A stretch of 64,000 nt of DNA, taken from Ralstonia sp. A12 (lineage in GTDB: Bacteria; Pseudomonadota; Gammaproteobacteria; Burkholderiales; Burkholderiaceae). Shown piece by piece: positions 44,101 through 52,075 of the stretch. The stretch spans positions 124,001-188,000 of the forward strand of contig NZ_JSZO01000002.1 in assembly GCF_000801955.1 (NCBI RefSeq), read 5' to 3'. A program made the translations under genes and the position numbers. The stretch's first letter is position 1. Each line of letters begins with the position of its first letter. The notes under the pieces are model-generated. The model had not been told where the DNA came from. It saw only the letters and a program-made list of their open reading frames with translations, and searched no databases.

Positions 44101-44377
44101 TGATGATGGAGATGCCGCCCAGCGACTGCGACTCGATGTGCTCGATGTCGTTGACGGTGGTGGTGAGGCTGCGCTCCGTCACGGAGACGATGCGATCGGC
44201 CATCTCCTTGGCGGGCAGGCCGTTGTAGCTCCAGATGATGCTGGCGACCGGAATGTCGATTTCCGGAAAGATGTCCGTTGGCGTACGCATGAGCGTAAAC
44301 GGCGTTGCCAGCAGGATCAGCAGCGCAAGGACGATGAACGTCAGCGGCCTTCGCAGCGCGAGTTGGACAATCCACAT
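41171..44377 (-). CDS. RND-family multidrug efflux transporter permease
   Basis: A 1,068-residue AcrB-type pump with 12 helices and two large periplasmic loops. The opening IVQLALRRPLTFIVLALLI and TPTDIFPEIDIPV are typical. The proton-relay pair is in GILVDDATVTIENIERHL (Asp-Asp in helix 4) and the relay Lys region lies in the second half. It begins an operon with the adaptor and channel genes in the order pump-adaptor-channel, the reverse of acrAB. Substrates (drugs, solvents, or metals) cannot be read from sequence; the charge pattern is not the metal-specific HME one (no DxxxD/E-rich helix 4). No regulator is adjacent. Confidence 0.94.
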   Translation of the reverse strand: MWIVQLALRRPLTFIVLALLILLATPFTLMRTPTDIFPEIDIPVASIIWSYNGLPAKEMADRIVSVTERSLTTTVNDIEHIESQSLGGISIIKVFFQPNANIQTALAQIVASTQAQVRQLPPGTTPPLVIKYSASSIPILQLGLSSNTLSEQELNDTALNFLRPRLITVPGIAVPFPYGGKSRQITVDLDTQKLLAQGLSPVDIVNAVGAQNLILPAGTQKIDATEYGVTLNGTPGSIAALNAIPVKTSNGATLYLGDVANVRDGFSPQTNVVRQDGQRGVLLSILKNGGASTLDIVNNIYKLLPAAEAALPQDLKITPLFDQSLFVKAAIEGVIREALIAACLTAAMILLFLGNWRSTAIIAVSIPLSILSSIIVLHLIGETINLMTLGGLALAVGILVDDATVTIENIERHLHEGKDPITAILDGAAEIAVPAFVSTICICIVFVPMFFLTGVARYLFVPMAEAVIFAMLASYVLSRTLVPTLVMMLMTGHTQDTKKPDAKPSTFSRIYKGFNAQFEHMRGNYAAILGGLLERRRAFALSFLGFCVASCALYLVLGRDFFPDVDAGQIRLHMRAPSGLRIEETARLADEVEAAIREIIPKNELTTILDNLGVPNSGINLSYSNAGTIGTLDGEILIALREGERKPSAVYVSRLREELPKRFPGVEFAFQPADIVSQILNFGLPSAIDVQFSGADVATNQQLAGILANRIKQIPGAVDTHVHQRFDQPTLALNMDRTRIQQVGLEGRDVAQNLLVSLSSSFQTSPTFWLNPINGVVYQVAVTSPQYRVDSLDALLRTPVAGSRGGTAQAGGPQLLGNLVQVSPGVQPQVVSHYDITPVVDVYASVQGRDLGAVAKEVQKAVDDIRPKLPRGAQVTIRGQVQTMESSFVGLGVGLVMAIVLVYLLIVVNFQSWIDPLIIVTALPAALAGIAWMLFVTGTTLSVPSLTGAIMTMGVATANSILLISFARERLAEGIAPVQAALEAGATRLRPVLMTALAMIIGMVPMALGLGEGAEQNAPLGRAVIGGLLFATVSTLFFVPVVFASVHNRLQRRAARRGTDLRGSEGHV

Positions 44378-44686
44378 GGAAGCGTTTCAGAACCGCGAAG
44401 CGTTGACGGGGGCGACGACTGTTCGAGGAAGACCCGAGCGGGCAGCGACCAACAATTCTAGCGCCGGGACTGTTCGATCAGAATGTTTTGATGATCAGAC
44501 ATTATTACAGTGCATAACGGCGGCTGCCCGGGCAACTTAAGGGCCTTGGCAGACATGCGCGGCAAGCCGCAGATGCCGCGCGGCTTTTGGCGCCATACCC
44601 GACATCACGTGCTGCGTCGCCGCAGGTGCGCCCCAAATCGCGCGATAATGCCAAGCTTTCCCGCATTTCTTTCGCCCCCGCCCGCC
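44378..44686. other. 309-bp intergenic region upstream of RND and PLP-enzyme genes
   Basis: The gap contains divergent promoters. The direct repeat GATCAGA (44476-44482 and 44493-44499, 17 nt apart) lies in an AT-rich stretch at about 44470-44515 and could be a regulator site or a promoter. A start at 44510 is in frame with the PLP enzyme but lacks a ribosome site, so the region is called non-coding. Confidence 0.4.
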
Positions 44687-45922
44687 ATGACCGGATTGAC
44701 CACCGCCCTCCTGCACGCCGACCGCGAAGCCGGCTCTGAGCACTATGCCGTCCACAAGCCCCTGCATACGTCCACCACGTATGGCTATACGGACACGCGC
44801 GAGCTGATCGACGTGTTCCAGGGCAAGCCCGGCTATACCTACGCGCGCCAGGGCAACCCGACCACGGCGGCGCTGGAAGCCAAGATCACGATGATGGAAG
44901 ACGGTCTGGCCACTGCGTGCTTCGCCACTGGCATGGCCGGTATCGTCGCAGTGTTTTCGACCATGCTGCGCGCGGGCGATCACGTGGTCTCCAGCGCCTT
45001 CCTGTTCGGCAACACCAACAGCGTGTTCGAGACGCTGCGCCACATGGGCGTGGAGGTGACGTTTGTTGATGCCACCTCGGCACAGGCCGTGGCGGATGCC
45101 GTGCAGCCGAACACGCGCCTCGTCTTTGTGGAGACCATCGCCAACCCGCGCACGCAGGTGGCTGACCTCAAGGGCATCGGCGACATCTGCAAAGCGCGTG
45201 GCCTGCTGTACGTGATCGACAGCACGATGACCTCGCCGTGGCTGTTCCGCGGCCGTGATGCGCAGGCGAGCCTCGTGGTGCATTCGCTGTCCAAGTACAT
45301 CGGCGGGCACGGCAACGCGCTGGGCGGCGCGGTGGTCGACACCGGCCTGTTCGACTGGACGACGTATCCGAACATCTTCCCGGCCTATCGCAAGGCCAAG
45401 CCGGAAATGCAGGGCATCCAGCAGATCCGCAAGAAGGGCCTGCGCGACCAGGGCGCTACGCTCATCGCTGATGCCGCACACCGCATTGCCGTGGGCGCCG
45501 AAACGATGGCCCTGCGCGTGGACCGTACCTGCAGCAACGCGCTGGCGCTGGCCCGCACGCTGGCGGCACACCCGAAGGTGGCGCGCGTGTACTACCCCGG
45601 CCTGCCCGAGCACCCCGAACACGCTCGCGCCACCGAGCTGTTCCGCCACTACGGCGGCCTGCTGAGCTTCGAGCTGGTGGAAGGCGCGGACTATGTCGAC
45701 ATGCTCAACCACCTGCGCTACGCCGTACGCGCCACCCACCTGGGCGACACGCGCACGCTGGTGATTCCCGTTGCGCCGACCATCTACTGGGAAATGGGCG
45801 CCGAGCGCCGCGCCTCGATGGGCATTGCCGATTCGCTGGTGCGCGTGTCGGTTGGTATTGAGGATGAGGCCGACCTGCTGGCCGACTTCACGCAGGCGCT
45901 GGATTCGACGACAGTCAGCTAA
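44687..45922 (+). CDS. Cys/Met-metabolism PLP-dependent enzyme (cystathionine gamma-synthase family)
   Basis: A 411-residue fold-type I PLP enzyme. It shows PLHTSTTYGYTDT, GYTYARQGNPTTAALEAKITMMEDG, FATGMAGIVAVFS, ETIANPRTQVADL, and the Schiff-base motif HSLSKYIGGHGNALGG (Lys203). The C-terminus contains RATHLGDTRTLVIPVAPT and ASMGIADSLVRVSVGIEDEADLL. Members make or split cystathionine, O-acetylhomoserine or methionine. The SKYIGGHG texture and length fit MetB, MetZ or gamma-lyase types, and these cannot be separated by eye. It is a single-gene unit ending at a strong terminator. Confidence 0.92.
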   Translation: MTGLTTALLHADREAGSEHYAVHKPLHTSTTYGYTDTRELIDVFQGKPGYTYARQGNPTTAALEAKITMMEDGLATACFATGMAGIVAVFSTMLRAGDHVVSSAFLFGNTNSVFETLRHMGVEVTFVDATSAQAVADAVQPNTRLVFVETIANPRTQVADLKGIGDICKARGLLYVIDSTMTSPWLFRGRDAQASLVVHSLSKYIGGHGNALGGAVVDTGLFDWTTYPNIFPAYRKAKPEMQGIQQIRKKGLRDQGATLIADAAHRIAVGAETMALRVDRTCSNALALARTLAAHPKVARVYYPGLPEHPEHARATELFRHYGGLLSFELVEGADYVDMLNHLRYAVRATHLGDTRTLVIPVAPTIYWEMGAERRASMGIADSLVRVSVGIEDEADLLADFTQALDSTTVS

Positions 45923-45947
45923 ATCGACGGTTCGGTTTCTGTTTTTC

Positions 45948-45980
45948 GGCCCGCCCACTCCTGCAGTGGGCGGGCCTTTT
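45948..45980 (+). terminator. Intrinsic terminator of the PLP-enzyme gene
   Basis: GGCCCGCCCACT (45948-45959) and AGTGGGCGGGCC (45965-45976) form a perfect 12-bp GC-rich stem with a 5-nt loop, followed by TTTT. It lies 26 nt after the PLP-enzyme stop. Confidence 0.9.
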
Positions 45981-46019
45981 CATTGGGTGTCGGCAAAGGT
46001 GTTTGACTGCACGGCGGAC

Positions 46020-47342
46020 TCAGGCGGGGTGATTTGGCCCACGCCGCACCACGCACATCAGCAGGGCGCCGGCACAGAGGTACAAGCCCATCACGAACGT
46101 CAGCCCCGGCACTGGGGAGCCCGTCGTACTCGTGATCCATGTCGTGACCGACGGCATGATGGACGGCCCGAGGTTCCCCAGGCTGCTGATGAGGGCGATG
46201 CCGCCGGCCGCCGTCTTGCGCGGAATGTACTCACTCACGGCGGTAAAGAAGAGCGGCGTGGTGGACGACTTACCCACCGCCACGACCGCCAACGCCACGA
46301 TGGACCACACCAGGTGGCCCTTGGCGAAAATCGTCAGAAACAGCCCCAGCGCGGCCAGCACGGCCATGCACAGAAAATGCCGGCGGCGCTCCTGGTGGCG
46401 GTCGGAGCTCCGGCCAACCACCACCATGCTGATCGCACCCACCACCGCTGGGATGCCCGCCAGCAGCCCGACCACAAACACATCCGCCACACCCCAGCTC
46501 CTGATGAGCGTCGGCGTCCAGAACACCACCGCGTAGCTCGCACCCAGAAACAGAAAGTACGTGAGCGAGAGCAGATAGACCTTCGGGTCACGCAACAGCG
46601 CACCCAGTGCGCCATGACCATGGCCCGCGTGTGCGCTGTCCTGGCTCAGCAGACGGCGCAGCGTGTGCTTTTCGCCTTGCGTGAGCCAGGTGGCGTCTTC
46701 GGGGCGATCTTTGAGCGTGAAGTACACCACGATGCCAAGCAGTGGCGCCGGCAGCCCGTGCACCACGAACAGCCACTGCCAGCCATGCAGGCCGAGCACG
46801 CCGTTCATGAACTTCATGAGCCAGCCCGAGGCCGGCCCGGCGATGATGCCCGCAATCGGCAGGGCGACCATGAAGATGGAGATGGCCTTGGCGCGCCGGC
46901 TGCTGGGGTACCAGTACGTCAGGTACAGAATCACGCCCGGAAAGAACCCCGCCTCGAACGCGCCCAGCGCAAAGCGCAGCGCATAGAACTGCATGGGTGT
47001 CTGCACGAACATCATGGCTGCCGCGCACAGCCCCCAGCACACCATGATGCGCAGCAGTGTCTTGCGCGCACCGATCTTTTCCAGGATCAGGTTGCTGGGC
47101 ACTTCAAAAAGGAAATAGCCGACGAAGAAAATACCCGCGCCCGCCGCATACACCGCATCGCTAAACGGCAACGATTGCTTCATCTGCAACTGCGCAAAGC
47201 CGATGTTGATGCGGTCCAAGTAGGCAATGACGTAGCAGGTGATCAGCAGTGGCAAGAGGTGCCAACTGACCTTGGCAAAGAGTGCATCGTCATTGGGCTG
47301 CGCGTTGTCGCACAGGTCGGTCCGCGTTAACGCTTTGTCCAT
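46020..47342 (-). CDS. MFS transporter, anion:cation symporter (ACS) family
   Basis: A 440-residue, 12-helix transporter. Helix 1 reads LPLLITCYVIAYLDRINIGFAQLQM (the YxDRxNxG motif of the ACS family), then FLFEVPSNLILEKIGARKTLLRIMVCWG and GAFEAGFFPGVILYLTYWYP. These are the hallmarks of ACS transporters for organic anions such as tartrate, phthalate, 4-hydroxyphenylacetate or nicotinate. No catabolic gene accompanies it, so the substrate is unassigned. The start at 47342 is preceded by AGGAGACAGAC. It is convergent with the PLP enzyme and has a large non-coding region upstream. Confidence 0.93.
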   Translation of the reverse strand: MDKALTRTDLCDNAQPNDDALFAKVSWHLLPLLITCYVIAYLDRINIGFAQLQMKQSLPFSDAVYAAGAGIFFVGYFLFEVPSNLILEKIGARKTLLRIMVCWGLCAAAMMFVQTPMQFYALRFALGAFEAGFFPGVILYLTYWYPSSRRAKAISIFMVALPIAGIIAGPASGWLMKFMNGVLGLHGWQWLFVVHGLPAPLLGIVVYFTLKDRPEDATWLTQGEKHTLRRLLSQDSAHAGHGHGALGALLRDPKVYLLSLTYFLFLGASYAVVFWTPTLIRSWGVADVFVVGLLAGIPAVVGAISMVVVGRSSDRHQERRRHFLCMAVLAALGLFLTIFAKGHLVWSIVALAVVAVGKSSTTPLFFTAVSEYIPRKTAAGGIALISSLGNLGPSIMPSVTTWITSTTGSPVPGLTFVMGLYLCAGALLMCVVRRGPNHPA

Positions 47343-47894
47343 GTCTGTCTCCTGAGTTGTGGCGACGCGCCACGTAGGGCGCTCGCAGCGAGGCTTGTGC
47401 CGCCCCGATCAGGAGATGTTGCTAGGAATGCCTGTACGGCGGTGTGAGATGCAATCAATCCTTACATTGCTGCGCTGCGATCCGGTGCAACGCTTACGGC
47501 GCGCTGGACGATAAACACGCTGGGCTTGTGCAAGCGTTTTACGGGCAGATTTGAAATCCTTCGAAAATCAGGTGTCGTCGGGGCTGACCCCCTCTTCGTA
47601 TTATTGGTCCGGTACCAATGCCATTGAATCAACCCACGATCTGATGGTATTGGAAAAATCGCCGATTGAATGGCCTATTTGTCGGTGGCGTATACCCATG
47701 GCTGTCCTCACTTCGTGTCAGCGCAATAATTAAACAGTCTATTCATAAAAGAACCATGGCCAGCGGAGATGCTGCGGCGTATTCCGTGTCCGGTTTTTAT
47801 TTACATCTTCGCAGGTGGTCATAACCGTGAGACTCCGATTTCAAGGCAAAGAATGGTGATGTCTCATTGAGATCAACGGTGTTTCGACATAGGC

Positions 47895-47922
47895 AACGAT
47901 TGCGTCGCCTATTGCAATCGTT
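47895..47922. promoter_or_regulatory. Perfect 9-bp dyad, candidate operator
   Basis: AACGATTGC and GCAATCGTT are exact reverse complements with a 10-nt spacer, 287 nt upstream of the 1,138-residue gene's start. Symmetry and half-site spacing suit a dimeric regulator or a stem-loop; no U-tract follows it. Confidence 0.45.
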
Positions 47923-48074
47923 TGGAAGTGCGGCATGCGTCGTAATCAATAAAAAATAAATAAGAAGTAAGAATCTTTCAGGCCATGTTTTTCGGCAACC
48001 TCCTAGGATGTGCAACTGAAGAGAAAGTGTCCTGCGGGTTTTAAGTCAGGAATATTGCAAATATAAAAACAACA

Positions 48075-48108
48075 GGTATCAGCTTTTTTTGGCTGATACC
48101 CCTATCAG
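48075..48108 (+). promoter_or_regulatory. Leader element with mutually exclusive hairpins
   Basis: GGTATCAGC (48075-48083) pairs with GCTGATACC (48092-48100) around a T7 loop. The CTGATA of that second arm can instead pair with TATCAG at 48103-48108, forming CTGATA-CCCC-TATCAG. Three segments that compete for pairing are the layout of attenuators and riboswitch-like leaders. It lies 101 nt upstream of the next start. Whether it is transcribed is unknown. Confidence 0.45.
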
Positions 48109-48208
48109 TGTGATGAAAGCACCGCGCCTCCGTCGTGACAAACGGCGCTCGCAGGGTTGCGCGATCCACTTGATCTGCTAGTTGCCAGAGTCGCCAGGGG
48201 GGAAAGCA

Positions 48209-51200
48209 ATGCCAAACGTTGTGTACAACGGGAACGGCTCGACCGGAGGGGCCGTCCCCGTCGATGCTACCAACTACGCCGCCGGCGCCACTGTCACGGT
48301 GGCCGCCCCAGGAGCCTTGGTTCGCAGCGGCGCGACCTTCCTCTACTGGAATACCGCCGCTGACGGGAGTGGGACGTATCACGGCGGCATCGCGGATTCG
48401 AGCTTCGCCTTCCCCAATCAACCGGGTGACCTGACGCTCTACGCCATCTGGGCCATCACCACTGGCTTAACGGGTGGTGGTGTTACCACCCACTACACGT
48501 TTGCGTATGAAGAAAAGCTCGGCGGCCCGGGTGGCGTCGAGCCCGCCCGTACCAACTCGGTGATCGCCGGTTGCGAAAGCGACTACAACTGGATGCAGAC
48601 CCAGTTCGCTGGCGTGACCCCAGGCACCTTGCCCATCCCGACGCTTGTCACGTCTTTCGGTGGCGGCGCGAGCTGGTGGCCCCTGACGCTGAAGCCCGGC
48701 ACCGGCGGTGCGAACTTCGTGCGTGAGCTGATCATCGCCGAGGTCGTCGAGATGTTCATGGCCGCCCAGCACAAGGGCTGGGGCTATTCCAACGGCGTGG
48801 GCGACGAGGAGAGCTGCGGTGAGGCGCTCTCGCTGTTCCTGCTGGTGCAGTTCCAGATCAGCATTGGTGACACAAGCCTGATCTCGACGGGTAGCTGCGC
48901 CGGTTGGCTCAACACGTCGCTGCCGGCCAGCAATCCAGCGTCGACCGAGTTCGATGGAACCAACCACTACGGAGCGCGCGCCGACTGGATCAACAACACC
49001 GAACCGTTCGCCGGGAATGGCCCCGGGACGGGCTGCTCGCTGCTCTTTCTTTACTATCTCTTCCATCAACTCGGCTTTTCGATTCCGGCCATCATCGCGG
49101 CAGCGCCCGGCCTCGATTCGAGCAACAACCTGATCGGCGGCTCGTGCCTGCGCGGCGTCTACCGCAACCTGACCGGCGACAGCTCCGATCCGTTCCCGTA
49201 CTTCGCGAGCCTGCTTGCCGCAGCCTTCCCGCCCAATCAAGTCTCCGCCATTGGTGGGGCGAACCGCGACGACCCCTGGCCACTGGGCACGCTGAGCTTT
49301 GTCGGCGCCAAGAACACCTGGGGCCACGACGAGATCAACGACATCATCGGAAACGGGGGAACCTACCCCGACGGCATCTACTTGGCGCTTGACGGCTTCA
49401 GCCGCGACATCTTGCAGGGGGCCTCACCCAGCCTACCGGCCATCGCTTTTGGTGGTGTGACCTCCGTGGTCTCGACAACACCGCCCGCCATCTATTACTC
49501 GAGCACCAATCTCAAGGCGCCCCAGCAGATTCTGTTTGCCTTCGACATCCGCTTCGCCAACCCACTCGGTGGCTTTCCGGCGACTGGCGAGACAGCAGCG
49601 GCGGTCACATCGTCGATCAATGTGTTGGGCACGGCGTTTCCTGCCGCGACGGAATTCTTCTTCCTCGCGGGGGCTGATCCGTACTTCACCAATGTCGTGC
49701 AGGACCCGACCGATCCGTCCAAGCTCACCGTCCCCTGGTTGAGCGAAGACCTCAGAGTCTTTACCGCGACGCCCGGGGCACCGGGGCAGCAAACCCCTGT
49801 CCCGGGCGGGCCGCAGTTTGTCGAGAACAGCGTAGGCGGCGCCTTTGATTTTTCCGGCGCTTACACCTATGTCCAGGCGCTTCTGGTGTACTTGAATCAG
49901 AACTATGGCAATCCCTCCGGCATCGATCCGTTCCTACCCGGCAGTAACGTGATTCCTCAGCAGCAGAGCGAATTCAACGCCGACTCGTCGGTCACGCCCT
50001 TCACGACGATTGGTGCCAACACATACAACAACTACAGCTTCGCCCTGGCACGCGTGCGGCTGAAGGGCTCGCAGGGGTCGGCTGGCGCAGCAACGGGCGT
50101 CAAGGTGTTCTTCCGAATCTGGGGCACGCAAAGCGCCGACACTGGTTGGGACCCGACGTCAACCTATCTCAGTCACAACGACGCCAGCGGCAATCCGCTC
50201 TGGCCTCAGGCACCCGCCGACAACCACACCGTTCCCTTCTTTGCGACGAGCGCCGCGCCCAACTTTGGCGCAGCCACCGACGCCGAGTTCGCGACCGGCG
50301 GCTTCACCAACACTGGCGCGAACAATCTCACCATCACCATTGCCCAGGGGGATTCTCAGTGGGCCTATTTCGGCTGCTTCCTCGACGTGAACGATAGCAG
50401 CCGACAGGTCAACGGCGTGTCCGTCTCGCAGGCCTTTCCGGGCGGCACCCATCACTGCCTGGTCGCGCAGATCGCCTACGCCGGGGCGCCGATCCAGACT
50501 GTCGGCGGGAGCGTGCCGACGCCTGAGAGCAGCGACCAGTTGGCCCAGCGCAACATGCAGGTCACCACCTCGGATAATCCTGGTCCGGCCTCCGCGCACC
50601 GGGTCCCGCAGACGTTCGAAGTGAGGCCGAGCGCCGCGCCACTGACGATGGGGTCACTAGCCGGCCGGACCGACGAGCTGATGATCGACTGGGGCGAAAT
50701 CCCGGAAGGATCCACGGCCCGCATCTATTGGCCAGCAGTATCGAGCGCCGAGGTGGTCAAGCTGGCTTCTTGGATGTACGGCGTGCACCCGTTGAGCGCA
50801 TTCGATGGCCACACGATTGAATGCAAGACCATCAAGGGCGTGACGTTCGTGCCCATCCCGCAAGGCACCGGTCCGGCGTTCGCGGGGCTGTTCACCGTGG
50901 ATCTGCCGCAGACGGTGACCACGGGTGAGGAGTTCAACATCGTGGTCCGTCGGATCGGCAAGCGCCCGCTACGCCGGCGCCAAGACAACAATCCTGTGCC
51001 GAACCCGCCGACGCCGGCATTGCAGATTGCAAAGGTCTCGACAGTCCAGCGCGGCACTAGCAACATCGACTTGCCCGAGCCTGCCGCCGCGCCGCAATCG
51101 AGCAAGGTGCCCGAGCCCGGGGCTCTCGTCGCGGCGTCACCGGCCTATGAGCGCTATATCGTCGGCTCCTTCCAGGTGAAGATTCCGGTCTCCACGCGCG

Positions 51201-51625
51201 AGGCGATGCTGCCTGCGGAGGAGAGCACGCTCGCGATCCTCAAGGCGCGGCTGGAGGCGCTGCCCAAGACCAACCGCTGGTATCCGGTGCTGCTGCGCTT
51301 CATTGACCAGATTGCCGGACGTGTGGACGGCCTGGGCGGCTACGCGGGCGCCATCCCGCCATCCCTGCTCGGATATCACCACCCAGTGCAACCGCAGCCC
51401 GGCCACCCGCACGAATTCACCGGCAAGGTCAGCGAGGTGATGTTTGACTGCTTTGGCGACTTCGTCGGCTTCGCTCTCGACAACTGCTGCGACCGTGAAG
51501 TCTTCGAGAGCCGGGAAAAGGAGATCGGTGAGTTGATCCTACGTGCCTTGCACGACCGCTTGACCCTCACTGTGCTCACGGCGGAGAAGTCGCGTCGCAT
51601 TGTCCGCCTGATGGTGATTCGATAG
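48209..51625 (+). CDS. Large orphan protein with N-terminal InlB-B-type repeat, function unknown
   Basis: A 1,138-residue protein starting at ATG 48209 after a GGGGGG ribosome site; no signal peptide or membrane segment is seen. Residues 2-81 form one InlB-B/Listeria-Bacteroides-type repeat (VVYNGNGSTGGAVPVDAT, TFLYWNTAADGSGTYHGG, LTLYAIW). About 97-410 is Gly/Asn/aromatic-rich and contains FVRELIIAEVVEMFMAAQ and, 24 residues on, GDEESCGEALSLF, where a zincin would have HExxH and a Glu, but the His residues are absent. About 600-760 and 800-915 look like beta-rich modules (ARVRLKG, VKVFFRIWGT; ELMIDWGEIPEGSTARIYWP). Residues 915-975 are a Pro-rich linker. The C-terminal 70 residues contain FTGKVSEVMFDCFGDFVGFAL. 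I recognise no family for the whole protein. Confidence 0.9.
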   Translation: MPNVVYNGNGSTGGAVPVDATNYAAGATVTVAAPGALVRSGATFLYWNTAADGSGTYHGGIADSSFAFPNQPGDLTLYAIWAITTGLTGGGVTTHYTFAYEEKLGGPGGVEPARTNSVIAGCESDYNWMQTQFAGVTPGTLPIPTLVTSFGGGASWWPLTLKPGTGGANFVRELIIAEVVEMFMAAQHKGWGYSNGVGDEESCGEALSLFLLVQFQISIGDTSLISTGSCAGWLNTSLPASNPASTEFDGTNHYGARADWINNTEPFAGNGPGTGCSLLFLYYLFHQLGFSIPAIIAAAPGLDSSNNLIGGSCLRGVYRNLTGDSSDPFPYFASLLAAAFPPNQVSAIGGANRDDPWPLGTLSFVGAKNTWGHDEINDIIGNGGTYPDGIYLALDGFSRDILQGASPSLPAIAFGGVTSVVSTTPPAIYYSSTNLKAPQQILFAFDIRFANPLGGFPATGETAAAVTSSINVLGTAFPAATEFFFLAGADPYFTNVVQDPTDPSKLTVPWLSEDLRVFTATPGAPGQQTPVPGGPQFVENSVGGAFDFSGAYTYVQALLVYLNQNYGNPSGIDPFLPGSNVIPQQQSEFNADSSVTPFTTIGANTYNNYSFALARVRLKGSQGSAGAATGVKVFFRIWGTQSADTGWDPTSTYLSHNDASGNPLWPQAPADNHTVPFFATSAAPNFGAATDAEFATGGFTNTGANNLTITIAQGDSQWAYFGCFLDVNDSSRQVNGVSVSQAFPGGTHHCLVAQIAYAGAPIQTVGGSVPTPESSDQLAQRNMQVTTSDNPGPASAHRVPQTFEVRPSAAPLTMGSLAGRTDELMIDWGEIPEGSTARIYWPAVSSAEVVKLASWMYGVHPLSAFDGHTIECKTIKGVTFVPIPQGTGPAFAGLFTVDLPQTVTTGEEFNIVVRRIGKRPLRRRQDNNPVPNPPTPALQIAKVSTVQRGTSNIDLPEPAAAPQSSKVPEPGALVAASPAYERYIVGSFQVKIPVSTREAMLPAEESTLAILKARLEALPKTNRWYPVLLRFIDQIAGRVDGLGGYAGAIPPSLLGYHHPVQPQPGHPHEFTGKVSEVMFDCFGDFVGFALDNCCDREVFESREKEIGELILRALHDRLTLTVLTAEKSRRIVRLMVIR

Positions 51626-51659
51626 CGTGAAGTGGCCGGGCCTTGTTGCGCTTCGATGG

Positions 51660-51703
51660 GCGCCCCGCAGTCAATCCTGACGTTGCTGCGGGGCGCTCTT
51701 TCT
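51660..51703 (+). terminator. Intrinsic terminator of the large orphan gene
   Basis: GCGCCCCGCAG (51660-51670) and CTGCGGGGCGC (51686-51696) form a perfect 11-bp stem with a 15-nt loop, followed by TCTTTCT. It lies 35 nt after the stop at 51625, so the orphan gene is a single-gene transcript. Confidence 0.85.
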
Positions 51704-51719
51704 GGAGGGAGCGGCGGGC

Positions 51720-52067
51720 TCAGTGGAAGAAGAGGGTGCGCATGCCAAAGGTGTGATGCGCCTCCGCGGCCATCAGCACCATCAACACTAGCAGGCACAG
51801 GGGCGGGATCAGGATGGCGTATACCAGCGCCAGCCGCTCCCACACCATGTGCATGAACACCGACACAATCAGCCCCGCCTTGGCGATCATCAGCACGACG
51901 ATGAGGATCCAGCGCGTCAGGCCCTCCACGCGAAAGTAATCCACCAGGTACGACAACGTGCTAAGCACGAACAGCAGGCCCCAGATCTTCAAGTAGATGC
52001 CGATGGGGTGTTGTTGGCCGTGGGCAGCGGGTGTGGAAGATGGGTCGCCGTGGTCTATCGTGTCCAT
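51720..52067 (-). CDS. Cytochrome c oxidase subunit IV-like small membrane protein
   Basis: A 115-residue protein with three helices (about 27-43, 51-75 and 80-103): IYLKIWGLLFVLSTLSYLVDYF, ILIVVLMIAKAGLIVSVFMHMVWE, LALVYAILIPPLCLLVLMVLMA. The FMHMxxE texture after the second helix is that of COX4/CyoD-type subunits, which stabilise heme-copper oxidases. It is the last gene of the oxidase operon, 8 nt after the subunit III gene. The start at 52067 is the first in-frame ATG after the preceding stop. Confidence 0.85.
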   Translation of the reverse strand: MDTIDHGDPSSTPAAHGQQHPIGIYLKIWGLLFVLSTLSYLVDYFRVEGLTRWILIVVLMIAKAGLIVSVFMHMVWERLALVYAILIPPLCLLVLMVLMAAEAHHTFGMRTLFFH

Positions 52068-52075
52068 GACATGCC

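Larger units (their letters stand above)
47343..48208. other. 866-bp non-coding, lower-GC region with structured leader
   Basis: The largest gene-free stretch of the window. About 47700-48100 is noticeably AT-rich compared with the rest. It contains a perfect 9-bp dyad AACGATTGC-N10-GCAATCGTT (47895-47922) and, close to the next gene, the element with alternative pairing at 48075-48108. Short open frames here (for example 47551-47733) lack ribosome sites and protein-like texture. It probably carries the promoters of the MFS gene and of the large orphan gene, and might host a regulatory RNA, but no specific RNA family is recognised. Confidence 0.55.

Noticed and set aside
41837-44461. A very long plus-strand open frame of 874 codons across the RND operon.
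   Set aside because: It lies opposite the RND pump gene and is Arg/His/Gln-rich, as antisense frames in high-GC DNA are; no ribosome site or domain is present.
47551-47733. A 60-codon open frame in the low-GC gap.
   Set aside because: No ribosome site, no conserved texture, and stop-free length is expected by chance in this sequence.
48379-48630. A zinc-peptidase call for the large orphan protein.
   Set aside because: The His residues of HExxH are absent (AEVVE), so catalysis cannot be claimed; only a fold analogy is noted.
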